Shown piece after piece: positions 1-7,281 of a DNA stretch of 46,772 bases. The DNA comes from Lachnobacterium bovis. Its GTDB lineage: Bacteria > Bacillota > Clostridia > Lachnospirales > Lachnospiraceae. Below the pieces are notes generated by a model. It worked only from the letters and a program-made list of their open reading frames with translations. It was not told where the DNA came from and made no database searches. The position numbers were made by a program, and so were the translations under genes. Position 1 is the first letter of the stretch. Each line of letters starts with the position of its first letter. The stretch spans positions 1 through 46,772 of the forward strand of contig NZ_FOGW01000021.1 of NCBI RefSeq assembly GCF_900111325.1, read 5' to 3'.

Positions 1-58
1 AACCACACTCTTATATATTAAATGTACATATATAGAATGTGGCTCTTTTTATTTTTTC
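1..58 (+). terminator. Rho-independent terminator of a gene left of the window
   Basis: An imperfect inverted repeat (ACCACACTC and GAATGTGGC, about 24-base AT-rich loop) is followed on the plus strand by CTTTTTATTTTTT. This fits a terminator for a plus-strand gene ending left of the window. No gene is seen between it and position 103. Confidence 0.55.
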
Positions 59-102
59 TAAAATTATTACATACTATACAAAAATTATTATTTATGATTT
101 CT

Positions 103-285
103 TAAGACTACTCCTCAAAACAACGCATATTTTTTACTGTTTTTTAGATAATAAAGAACTATATTTTGAGTATGGTTTTCTTTAATTTCTAGGTTTTTCA
201 TATTTCTTGTTTCTACCTTTAGTCATAGAGATATATTCCTATATACAAAATTTTTATATAGAGAATATATCTCATTGTATTTTTA
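103..285 (-). pseudogene. Truncated duplicate of the SpoIIM-like bacteriocin gene with its upstream hairpin
   Basis: Reading on the minus strand, this segment repeats positions 9433-9622 with only a few changes. It carries the 11-base-pair hairpin (228-273), the start codon and the first 24 or so codons of the SpoIIM/DUF95 gene found intact at 8977-9537 (MKNLEIKENHTQNIVLYYLK here). A short deletion then shifts the frame and a stop follows after a few residues; the rest of the gene is absent. It lies directly after the stop codon of the ABC ATPase at 292, so the ATPase occupies the place that the bacteriocin precursor has in the intact locus. It is best read as the relic of a local duplication or of unequal recombination between two bacteriocin-related modules. 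Confidence 0.9.
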
Positions 286-291
286 CTTGTC

Positions 292-951
292 TTACTGTCT
301 AATATTGATCATCTCAACAATTCTATCTGCTCTTTTTGCTAATTCCATATTATGAGTTACCATTACCACTGTTTTACCATTTTCCTTACACAATTGTTTA
401 ATTAAACCAAATGCATTATCTGAGGATTTGGGATCTAGAGAACCTGTTGGTTCATCGGCTAATACAATGTTTCCTGGTTTTAATATAGTTCTTGCTAAGG
501 CCACTCTTTGTTGCTCTCCACCTGATAAAGTATTTACAACTTCCTTTTGTAAATGTTTTAATCCCACATAATCTAACGTTTTTGAAATCATATTTATCTT
601 TTCTTTATGAGATTTATTTACAAATTCCATTGCTATAAGCAAATTTTTCTCTACAGTCTCATTATCTATTAATGCATAATTTTGAAAAAGATAGTTAATT
701 ACATTTCTCCTAACCATTGTGGCTGCCTTAGAGTTTATTTCTGGCAACTTTTTCCCATTTATTTTAATTTTTCCTCCATCATAATTTTCTAACATTCCCA
801 AAATATTAAGAAGTGTAGATTTTCCACATCCACTAGGCCCTACAATTGCTACAAACTCTCCTTTTTCTATTTCAATATTAAAATTTTCTATAATATGTCT
901 ATTCCCAAACTTTTTATTTAAACCAGTTACTTCTATGGCATTTTGTTTCAT
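292..951 (-). CDS. ABC transporter ATP-binding protein, bacteriocin-export (lactococcin 972) type
   Basis: A 219-residue stand-alone ATPase subunit that would energise the permease encoded just upstream (955-3159). Visible motifs: Walker A GPSGCGKST at 38-46, Q-loop near 90, signature LSGGEQQR at 142-149, Walker B LADEPTG at 164-170 and switch His200. The overall pattern is that of LolD/MacB-like ATPases, particularly the subgroup paired with DUF1430 permeases and annotated as putative bacteriocin export. Its ribosome binding site (GGAG, 9 bases before ATG) lies in the end of the permease gene, with a 3-base gap, so the two are translated as one unit. The likely role is export of, or self-protection against, a bacteriocin or other membrane-active peptide; the substrate is inferred from context. 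It is followed immediately by the truncated SpoIIM copy. Confidence 0.88.
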   Translation of the reverse strand: MKQNAIEVTGLNKKFGNRHIIENFNIEIEKGEFVAIVGPSGCGKSTLLNILGMLENYDGGKIKINGKKLPEINSKAATMVRRNVINYLFQNYALIDNETVEKNLLIAMEFVNKSHKEKINMISKTLDYVGLKHLQKEVVNTLSGGEQQRVALARTILKPGNIVLADEPTGSLDPKSSDNAFGLIKQLCKENGKTVVMVTHNMELAKRADRIVEMINIRQ

Positions 952-954
952 TTT

Positions 955-3159
955 TTAATTCTCCTTAAATTCTGTGATTATACTTTCTACTGCATTTTTT
1001 GACAAGTACACTTTAAGCACAACCAATTGCACTATTCCTAACAATGTTGTCATAAGCATACCAATTCTGCACTGTAACAATTTTGCAATTAAAATTTCTA
1101 TTATTACAGCCACAATAACTACAGCCGAAATTTTTCCATGCATTTGTAAATTACTATAACCTAAAAATTTCTTTATACTGTTTTTCTTGATATTAGTCTT
1201 TTTATAAAGTACTGCTATTGCCAATAAATTTCCTGTTACTATAACGGATAAAATACCAATAACAACTCCAAACCAACATATTGATGTTCTTAGGCTTTTT
1301 TGTATTCCATTTATATATTCTCTTACTGCAATAAATTTAATTTTATTATCATCCAAATGATATTTCTTTAAATACTTTATATCAGTGTACTTGTCAGCAA
1401 GTTTTGTATTTTCAAGTTTAATCATAGTATTTTCAAGTGTTTCCGCCCTTAAATTATCACATTCAACAGAATTTATATTTTCAGACGTTGTCAACAAAAT
1501 ATAAGGTGAATCTGTTTCGATTTTTTCTTTAGATTTAGTTCCCCATGTAAAGAATTTTTTCTTTGGTTTGTAGTATACAAACTTATACTCTTTGTTTCTT
1601 TCAAATGAAGTTTGAATATCATCATCAGATATGTTGCTTTCTGTGTCTTCCTTAATCCATTTTTCAACCTTGATTTTTTCTTTTTTTGATAGTGTATCTG
1701 GTAAAAGATATACTCTCACTCCATTTCTTGCCTCATCTAACAGTTTCGAATCTAAATCTGGAATCTCTTTTTTAGCATAATTAGGTGAATAATAAAAATA
1801 CCAAAATGGCTTATCTGGTATATTTTTATAAGACTTGTAATCTTTCCACCCCTGTATTACACTGCTACTATACTCGGAAGTATTAATTATATATACACCT
1901 TTTTTATCTTCCATGCTCTTATACCAATCAAGCACATCCATACTTAATTTATTAGAATTATTCGCAAATGATTCTTGGTCATCACCTGGTAAAATGTCAT
2001 ACAATACATTATAATCTGACACCTTTTCCCAACGACTTAGCAATTTTGAATTTTCATCTATACTTTTTTTCAAACCATCTACGTACCAACATGATCCTTG
2101 CAACATTCCTACAACAATCAAGTATACAACTGACATAGAAATATACAACATTTTTTTCGGCACTCTACCATGAATAGCATTAATAGGTTTTACACTAAAA
2201 CATGTTAATGCAACTGGAATTAGTTCGATAAACATTAAAATCACATTTATCAAACCTGCCAAAATACAATAGCTAATAAAACTTATAGAACTATTATTCC
2301 ATCCCGAAAAAACAAATAACGCTATTGCAACTATTGGAATCAAAATAAATGCAGCATTAATAATCTCTTGATAGCACATAGCGAAAAAAGATTTTCTAGA
2401 CCATCCCATCAATATATATTTGCCTTCATCCTTCATTCTTAACAAATAAAGTATCATATTGGCTACTGCATTAAGTATAACGCTTCCTATTACAAATCCT
2501 ATTATAAACATATCCCTTAATGGCGCTGTCTCACTTTCTTGACAATTTGATATCAAGAAATTATCTCTATTTTGTTTTGTTGCTTTTGCTAAATCATTTA
2601 ATAAACTGTCAAATTTTGCAGTATCTAATCCCGATATGTAATATTGTCCATTTACAGTTTCCTTAGTTGTCTGTTTTAATTTTTCTATAACAAAGTTATC
2701 TCCAAAGTTAAAAAGGGGAATATTTCCGATTGAATTTGCACTACCATTTAGAACTCCTAAAGTAGTTTCATCTTTCTCTGACTTTAACAATTTTTTGACT
2801 GATTTCTTATTTACAATATCACGACCAAGGAAGTCAAACTCTGGCATACTATTTACATCTCCGTATACCCCCATCTTCATTCCTCTTATGGATTCTCCTT
2901 GGTCAAGACTTATTTTTTTAAAAATAAAAGCGTGTTCCCTATCTACTTCTTCTAATAGTAAACTTCTAATCTGTTCTTGTTTGTCATTTGATATATCTTT
3001 AATATAGAGTTTATGAGTTTTTTGCTCATTTTCGCCATAATTTCTCCATTTATCATTATACATATTACTCAAACAATTTAAAACAAGCAAGGCGCATATA
3101 GCACCTTGCATAATTAATAAACTGATTAAGACATATGTAGAAGTATTTTTCTTCTTCAT
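955..3159 (-). CDS. Bacteriocin-associated ABC permease, DUF1430-like integral membrane protein
   Basis: A 734-residue membrane protein with one N-terminal transmembrane segment (about 8-30), a first extracellular domain, a block of about four segments (215-360), a second long hydrophilic region (about 365-620, Lys/Asp/Ser rich), and two or three C-terminal segments (about 628-715). This is the layout of the 'bacteriocin-associated integral membrane (putative immunity) protein' family, distantly like FtsX/MacB permeases with duplicated halves. It is the first gene of a two-gene operon with the ATPase at 292. Its promoter and leader (3184-3252) closely resemble those of the circular bacteriocin gene, so it is probably co-regulated. 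Function is inferred: self-immunity or peptide efflux. The start codon follows AAAGGAA at a normal distance. Confidence 0.8.
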   Translation of the reverse strand: MKKKNTSTYVLISLLIMQGAICALLVLNCLSNMYNDKWRNYGENEQKTHKLYIKDISNDKQEQIRSLLLEEVDREHAFIFKKISLDQGESIRGMKMGVYGDVNSMPEFDFLGRDIVNKKSVKKLLKSEKDETTLGVLNGSANSIGNIPLFNFGDNFVIEKLKQTTKETVNGQYYISGLDTAKFDSLLNDLAKATKQNRDNFLISNCQESETAPLRDMFIIGFVIGSVILNAVANMILYLLRMKDEGKYILMGWSRKSFFAMCYQEIINAAFILIPIVAIALFVFSGWNNSSISFISYCILAGLINVILMFIELIPVALTCFSVKPINAIHGRVPKKMLYISMSVVYLIVVGMLQGSCWYVDGLKKSIDENSKLLSRWEKVSDYNVLYDILPGDDQESFANNSNKLSMDVLDWYKSMEDKKGVYIINTSEYSSSVIQGWKDYKSYKNIPDKPFWYFYYSPNYAKKEIPDLDSKLLDEARNGVRVYLLPDTLSKKEKIKVEKWIKEDTESNISDDDIQTSFERNKEYKFVYYKPKKKFFTWGTKSKEKIETDSPYILLTTSENINSVECDNLRAETLENTMIKLENTKLADKYTDIKYLKKYHLDDNKIKFIAVREYINGIQKSLRTSICWFGVVIGILSVIVTGNLLAIAVLYKKTNIKKNSIKKFLGYSNLQMHGKISAVVIVAVIIEILIAKLLQCRIGMLMTTLLGIVQLVVLKVYLSKNAVESIITEFKEN

Positions 3160-3183
3160 TTCCTTTACCTCTTTGTTTTCCTT

Positions 3184-3252
3184 GCCACCATGATGTCAAA
3201 TTTTATAAACCGTTTACATTTTTATGGTATCAATAGCAATTTTATTTGTCAA
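3184..3252 (-). promoter_or_regulatory. Promoter and operator of the ABC transporter operon
   Basis: On the minus strand: -35 TTGACA (3252-3247), 17-base spacer, -10 TACCAT (3229-3224), then the inverted repeat GTAAACGGTTTAT (3217-3205) at the expected start point, then TTTGACATCATGGTGGC (3200-3184) in the leader. The same elements in the same order stand before the bacteriocin precursor gene at 9851-9915. The -35 and -10 boxes lie inside the last codons of the GH120 gene, whose stop codon is within the inverted repeat. Confidence 0.7.
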
Positions 3253-5295
3253 GTTTAACATTGTTTTTTCACTTTTATCAAAAGCAAATGGTCCTGGAAT
3301 TGTTGACTTCTCTCTCATGTTACCATAGAAATCTCTGTCTAAAATTAATGGCTCACCATTTGGATTTTCAAATTGTTCTTCTGGTTCAAATGCTATTCCA
3401 AGAGTTTTTGTTGTTACTAAATTACTCTTTACTTCTGCTACAAAGTCATATATATCAGTATCTAAATACCAACCATTTTCGTCAGAAACAAGTTTAAGCT
3501 TGTATTTTTTATCAGAATCCACCTTATAATTTTTTTCCTTTTTCCAAGGTTTAGCTCCATTTAAAAATACATTTCCATTTGTCCATACTGGAAGAGGCAT
3601 ATAATATCTATCTGTATCCGGCGAACCCATTCCACAATATCCTTCAAACTCATGTTTCCACTCGTCAAATGACAAAAATCCATTATCAAATACATCTGTT
3701 CCAACATTTATATTTCCATCATCCCATCTATTGCCGTCCTTTGATAACTCTTCCATAACATTTTTCATAACTGCTCTTTTTTCTTGCTGAATAAAAATGT
3801 TATTATAGAACTTATCATCTCCATGTAAGATAGTCATAAATCCCATTATATCTGTACTATGTGCCATATGATATGGTGTATACCTAACTGTTTTATCTTT
3901 AAGTTTCACTCCACCATTATCTGTGCCTATCCCAATTGATACTAATCCTCCTGCAATTAAATTGTGAACAACCGCCACGCCCTGACTTGCAAGTTTAATA
4001 GCTCGATCTGATAAAAGAACATTATTATCTATCAGTGTTGGTCCATGTGACACTTCTACAAAAATATCTTCACCCATCCCTTGAAAAGCTGCTACGTTTA
4101 ATTTTTCAATCTTTTCAAGTTTTGGCAGCGTATTATGATGGAACAAATTTTGAGAAACCCTTGTTCCTTGTGCCTGCCAGTCTAACCACAATCCTCGTGT
4201 ACAATTATAAATATGATTTCTTCTGATAATTGTATCTATTGCAGCATGTAATTTAATTCCTCCAATTTCAGCACCTGCAAGATTCTGCTTATTATTAATA
4301 TTGTAGATTTCATTATCCTCAATTATACTAAATACCGCGCCTAAATGTCCCACTATTCCGGCTTGTCCGCAATCGTGAATCTTACAATTTCTAACAATAT
4401 GACTACCTATATTATCTTTGTTCCATCCATTTACAACTGCTTCACAGATACATTCTCGTTCAGTTTGTGCTCCATCTTTGTATTTCCAATTCAACCATTT
4501 GTTGTCATTATCCTCTTGTTTGTACTTTCCCAAAGATATTCCAACACATTTGCTTTCATATACATCACAATCTTCTATCATCCAACCTTTTGACCAATGT
4601 GGGCCAATCATTCCATCTTGAAAAGCTGTAGGTGGTGCCCATTGAGTTGCTGCTTCTCTTATAACAAAACCGCTTAGATGTATATAATTTTTCCCTATTT
4701 GTTTTGGGAAAAAGCAATTTTTTCTTACGCTTATCTCAACTATTTCCTCATTTGGATCTACTTTATCAAAATTACAAAGAAATACTATCTGATTATTTTT
4801 TTTATCCTCTTTGGCATACCAAACATATTTTGAAAATTCTTTATCCCATGAATTTGGATTTAATTTAGGATTTTTTACATCTTCTTCAGATGTTACTTCA
4901 TACATAGATTTATGATTCAAATAAACATCTCCTGTATGTGCAACAAAATCCGCAATAAACCAATCCCCAGAAACTCTCGTTGTGTAAGGATTATAATCTC
5001 CAAAAATTTCGCAGTTTATCCTTCTTTCCCAAACACCATTTCCAAGCGCCTTCCAGCCTTTAACTCTTTCTGCACCCGTAATAATAGCCTTATGTTTTTC
5101 AACGCTAATATATTTTATTGGTTTATTTTCTTCTCCTGAATAAACTGGATTAACAGACTCACGATAAACTCCAGGATAGACATATATTTCATCTCCTGGT
5201 TTTGCTACATCTGCTGCTTCCTGAATTGTCATAAAAGGTGCGTATTCATCCCCAATTCCTGTTCTTTTTACATTTCCATTTACATAATACTTCAT
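3214..5295 (-). CDS. GH120 beta-xylosidase, right-handed beta-helix, cytoplasmic
   Basis: A 693-residue protein without signal peptide. I recognise it as glycoside hydrolase family 120 from strong local similarity to what I remember of the Thermoanaerobacterium XylC enzyme: the N-terminal 'FMTIQEAADVAKPGDEIYV' beta-helix start, WAPPTA near 220, GPHWSKGW near 231, GSHI near 297, GGIKLHAAID near 345 and FVEVSHGP near 412. Family knowledge puts the nucleophile in LDW (Asp372 here) and the acid/base in FVEVSHG (Glu414 here). The enzyme would release xylose from imported xylo-oligosaccharides. Between the two catalytic residues there are 41 residues rather than about 22, so an insertion of roughly 19 is present. 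The last 20 residues overlap the promoter of the next operon and look like run-on rather than native C-terminus. The start follows GGAGGG. No xylose transporter or regulator is adjacent. Confidence 0.88.
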   Translation of the reverse strand: MKYYVNGNVKRTGIGDEYAPFMTIQEAADVAKPGDEIYVYPGVYRESVNPVYSGEENKPIKYISVEKHKAIITGAERVKGWKALGNGVWERRINCEIFGDYNPYTTRVSGDWFIADFVAHTGDVYLNHKSMYEVTSEEDVKNPKLNPNSWDKEFSKYVWYAKEDKKNNQIVFLCNFDKVDPNEEIVEISVRKNCFFPKQIGKNYIHLSGFVIREAATQWAPPTAFQDGMIGPHWSKGWMIEDCDVYESKCVGISLGKYKQEDNDNKWLNWKYKDGAQTERECICEAVVNGWNKDNIGSHIVRNCKIHDCGQAGIVGHLGAVFSIIEDNEIYNINNKQNLAGAEIGGIKLHAAIDTIIRRNHIYNCTRGLWLDWQAQGTRVSQNLFHHNTLPKLEKIEKLNVAAFQGMGEDIFVEVSHGPTLIDNNVLLSDRAIKLASQGVAVVHNLIAGGLVSIGIGTDNGGVKLKDKTVRYTPYHMAHSTDIMGFMTILHGDDKFYNNIFIQQEKRAVMKNVMEELSKDGNRWDDGNINVGTDVFDNGFLSFDEWKHEFEGYCGMGSPDTDRYYMPLPVWTNGNVFLNGAKPWKKEKNYKVDSDKKYKLKLVSDENGWYLDTDIYDFVAEVKSNLVTTKTLGIAFEPEEQFENPNGEPLILDRDFYGNMREKSTIPGPFAFDKSEKTMLNLTNKIAIDTIKM

Positions 5296-5333
5296 ATTTT
5301 TCCCTCCATAACATTATTTTCTCCTTTAATAAA

Positions 5334-5339
5334 ATTATA
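5334..5339 (-). promoter_or_regulatory. Probable -10 box of the GH120 gene
   Basis: TATAAT on the minus strand, 39 bases before the start codon; the -35 (TTTAAA at 16 bases) is weak. Judged only by its match to the consensus in very AT-rich DNA. Confidence 0.35.
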
Positions 5340-5544
5340 CCCTTCTCTAACTTTTTTTAAATATATTTTTTATTTATACATATTTTTTATACTCAATTTT
5401 CACAAATAGTCGTGTTATTTTATTACACTTTTTCTTTATACATCTCTAAATTTACATAAAAATATAAAAAAATGCAGTTTTAAGACAAATTTCGACCTTT
5501 TTACGACTTAAATGTTCACAAACAAAATTTTTTGATATTATATA

Positions 5545-5776
5545 CATATACGAAAGAGAAACAATTGATTCTGTTAAGATTAGGGGATTTCTTACAGGCA
5601 ATTGGTACAGTTGGGGATGTATCAAATAGTTAATTGTTATCTTGAGGAGTACTGAATAATTAATCAGTTTAGGTATAACTTTGGGGAGTTTATATTTATA
5701 AGGGTAAGAAACAAATTATAGGGATTGTGTTATTTCATTAAAGAAGTAGTTTAGGGGTAGACTACTTCTTTTTTGT
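5545..5776 (+). ncRNA. Candidate small RNA with repeated GGGGA motifs
   Basis: A stretch with no convincing reading frame, ending in a good terminator. It carries about eight purine-rich motifs: AGGGGATTT (5582), TTGGGGATGT (5611), TGAGGAGT (5643), TTAGGTAT (5669), TTGGGGAG (5681), AAGGGTAAG (5700), TAGGGATTG (5719) and TTAGGGGTAG (5751), spaced 13 to 32 bases apart in otherwise G-poor DNA. A possible promoter lies just upstream (TTCACA at 5515-5520, TTATAT at 5538-5543). Repeated exposed GGA motifs are the known design of CsrA-sequestering RNAs such as CsrB and RsmY; that comparison is inference. No peptide with a well-placed ribosome site was found. Confidence 0.45.
5739..5776 (+). terminator. 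Terminator of the GGGGA-repeat RNA
   Basis: AAAGAAGTAGT and ACTACTTCTTT form an 11-base-pair stem around a TTAGGGGTAG loop, followed by T5 on the plus strand. No annotated protein gene lies upstream on this strand, which supports an independent transcript. Confidence 0.75.
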
Positions 5777-5987
5777 TTGTTTTTCATTATATATTCTTTA
5801 GTTTTTGTTAATTATTTAGTTATGAAAAATAAAATTTTTCTTTATCTTTTTTTTATAGTATCTTAATTCATTCTGTACAGTATTCTTGCTCTATTGCGCA
5901 TTTTCAACCGATACAATATGTGAAAAAGTTCCAATCCATCAAGTTAAACCAATATAAACTTTACCATACACTTGGAGGTACAAACTA

Positions 5988-6110
5988 ATGGAAAAAGAAA
6001 ATCCAAACACAACAAAACGTAACGCAAAACACGGTGTAAAAAGAAGCATACGGTGGACTCTTGTTTTAGGCTTAATGCCTATTATTGTAAAATGCATTCT
6101 CTATTCTTAA
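5988..6110 (+). pseudogene. N-terminal fragment of a membrane-anchored (chemoreceptor-like) gene, cut by an IS remnant
   Basis: An ATG 9 bases after GGAGGT opens a 40-codon frame: a basic, polar start followed by SIRWTLVLGLMPIIV, the beginning of a first transmembrane segment. Basic N-termini of this kind are typical of methyl-accepting chemotaxis proteins and other membrane-bound signalling proteins. The frame then enters the 3' part of a transposase gene lying on the opposite strand (junction near 6091-6096) and stops at 6110. The rest of the gene is not in the window. The identity of the original protein is a guess; the truncation is clear. Confidence 0.6.
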
Positions 6111-6570
6111 CTTAAGCAATTCATCTTCTAATTCTTTTACATGTTCAATACTTGTGTCAACAACTGTTTCTTCACAAGGTTGAACATTTATATTTTTCTG
6201 ATGTTTATCCAATGCTTTCTTCCTACCTTTCTTATGCGGTCTCAGCGCATCAGGACCAGAAATGCGAAAGCGATTAACCCATGCAGCAATCATACTAGGA
6301 TTGCTTATACCTTCTTGAATGGCCAACTCCTGATATGAAACCTCATTTGATAGATAAAATTCTACCACAGAAAGTTTCTTTTCGAAAGAATACTTTGCTT
6401 GTTGACGAGAACGCATTAAGCCTTCATCACCAAAGGACTGGTAGTTATTGACCCATTTTTGTATATTTTCTTTATGTGGACCATAGACGGATGAAAGATA
6501 CTTGTAGCCTCCTTCACCTCTTAAATAGGCATCAACAATTTTTTTTAAACTCGTAGCTGTACTTAGCCAT
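6072..6570 (-). pseudogene. IS3-family transposase OrfA, frameshifted and truncated
   Basis: The frame begins at ATG 6570 (MAKYSYEFKK) and is broken in a run of eight A at about 6539-6546: removing one A restores IVDAYLRGEGGYKYLSSVYG and joins the open frame that follows. The remaining part (6416-6072) has two helix-turn-helix segments (SYQELAIQEGISNPSMIAAW near residues 28-47 of that part) and the start of the OrfA leucine zipper (VKELEDELLKLRIENA), where the homology stops abruptly. OrfB, which holds the DDE catalytic domain, is absent. The element cannot move by itself. Confidence 0.85.
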
Positions 6571-6626
6571 AAAAATACCGACCTCCAATCGTTAGATTTT
6601 TGGTCTAACTTTTGGGGGTCGGTACA
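6091..6626 (-). mobile_element. Remnant of an IS3-family insertion sequence (one end only)
   Basis: The right border is a typical terminal repeat read on the minus strand from 6626: TGTACCGACCCCCAAAAG followed by TTAGACC, 56 bases before the OrfA start. The repeat also forms an imperfect hairpin with CCGACCTCC/GTTAGA sequence (6575-6622). The other end is missing: sequence passes directly from OrfA into the truncated signalling gene near 6091-6096, pointing to deletion after insertion. Outside the intact end, AGGGTAGGCTACTTTTTTT (6626-6644) looks like one arm of a split terminator. Confidence 0.75.
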
Positions 6627-6655
6627 GGGTAGGCTACTTTTTTTATAGAAAATTT

Positions 6656-7258
6656 TTACATGCTTATTTCTAATTCAGCCAATTCCTGCCTAATTTTTTT
6701 TATATGAGATGTCATTATTACTGTATTTCCGTTCTTTACATATTCCTTCAAAATTATTTTTATCTCTTCATATTTTTCTGAATCAATTCCTGAAAAGAAT
6801 TCATCCATCAACATCAATTTTGGCTCAAGAACCATTCCACACATGAGTTGCACTCTTTTTTTCATTCCTAGCGAGCATTGTTTTATTTTTTTATTCTTTA
6901 TTTCTTCACAATAGAAATGTTTAAGAATTTCTTGTTTCTGAGATGTATTCTTCTTTATATCGTTTATATCTAAAACAAGAGCAAGCATCTCACATACAGT
7001 TAAATTATCATATAAAATCACCTGATCCGTTATAAAACAAATATCTGTTTTTTTCTTAATAATAGAATCATCTATCAAAATTTTTCCATCATCTACTTTT
7101 ACCATTTGCATAATTGCCTTAAATAGTGTAGTTTTTCCTGAGCCATTTTCACCACATAAAAAAATGAATTTTCCTTTCGGTATTGTAAATGATATATTTG
7201 AAAACACCTCTTTATCACCATATCGTTTGGTCAGATTTTTTACAATTAAAATATCCAT
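6656..7258 (-). CDS. ABC-type ATPase of the circular bacteriocin operon (CirD-like)
   Basis: A 200-residue ATP-binding protein with Walker A GENGSGKTT (36-44), a divergent signature CSLGMKKR (128-135, LSLG instead of LSGG), Walker B LMLMDEF (148-154) and a short C-terminus. Single small ATPases of this kind accompany the SpoIIM/DUF95 protein and a large membrane protein in circularin A, carnocyclin A and AS-48 loci, where they contribute to production, secretion and resistance. It is the last gene of the operon, 23 bases after the membrane protein gene, with AAGGAG 7 bases before its ATG. The IS remnant begins 30 bases after its stop, where a small immunity gene would be expected by analogy with cirE. 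Confidence 0.8.
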   Translation of the reverse strand: MDILIVKNLTKRYGDKEVFSNISFTIPKGKFIFLCGENGSGKTTLFKAIMQMVKVDDGKILIDDSIIKKKTDICFITDQVILYDNLTVCEMLALVLDINDIKKNTSQKQEILKHFYCEEIKNKKIKQCSLGMKKRVQLMCGMVLEPKLMLMDEFFSGIDSEKYEEIKIILKEYVKNGNTVIMTSHIKKIRQELAELEISM

Positions 7259-7281
7259 CTATATGCTCCTTTTTTACATCT

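Noticed and set aside
5611..5655. Short frame MYQIVNCYLEEY in the GGGGA-repeat RNA
   Set aside because: The purine run touches the ATG with no proper spacing, the frame is 12 codons, and the motif repeats throughout the region.
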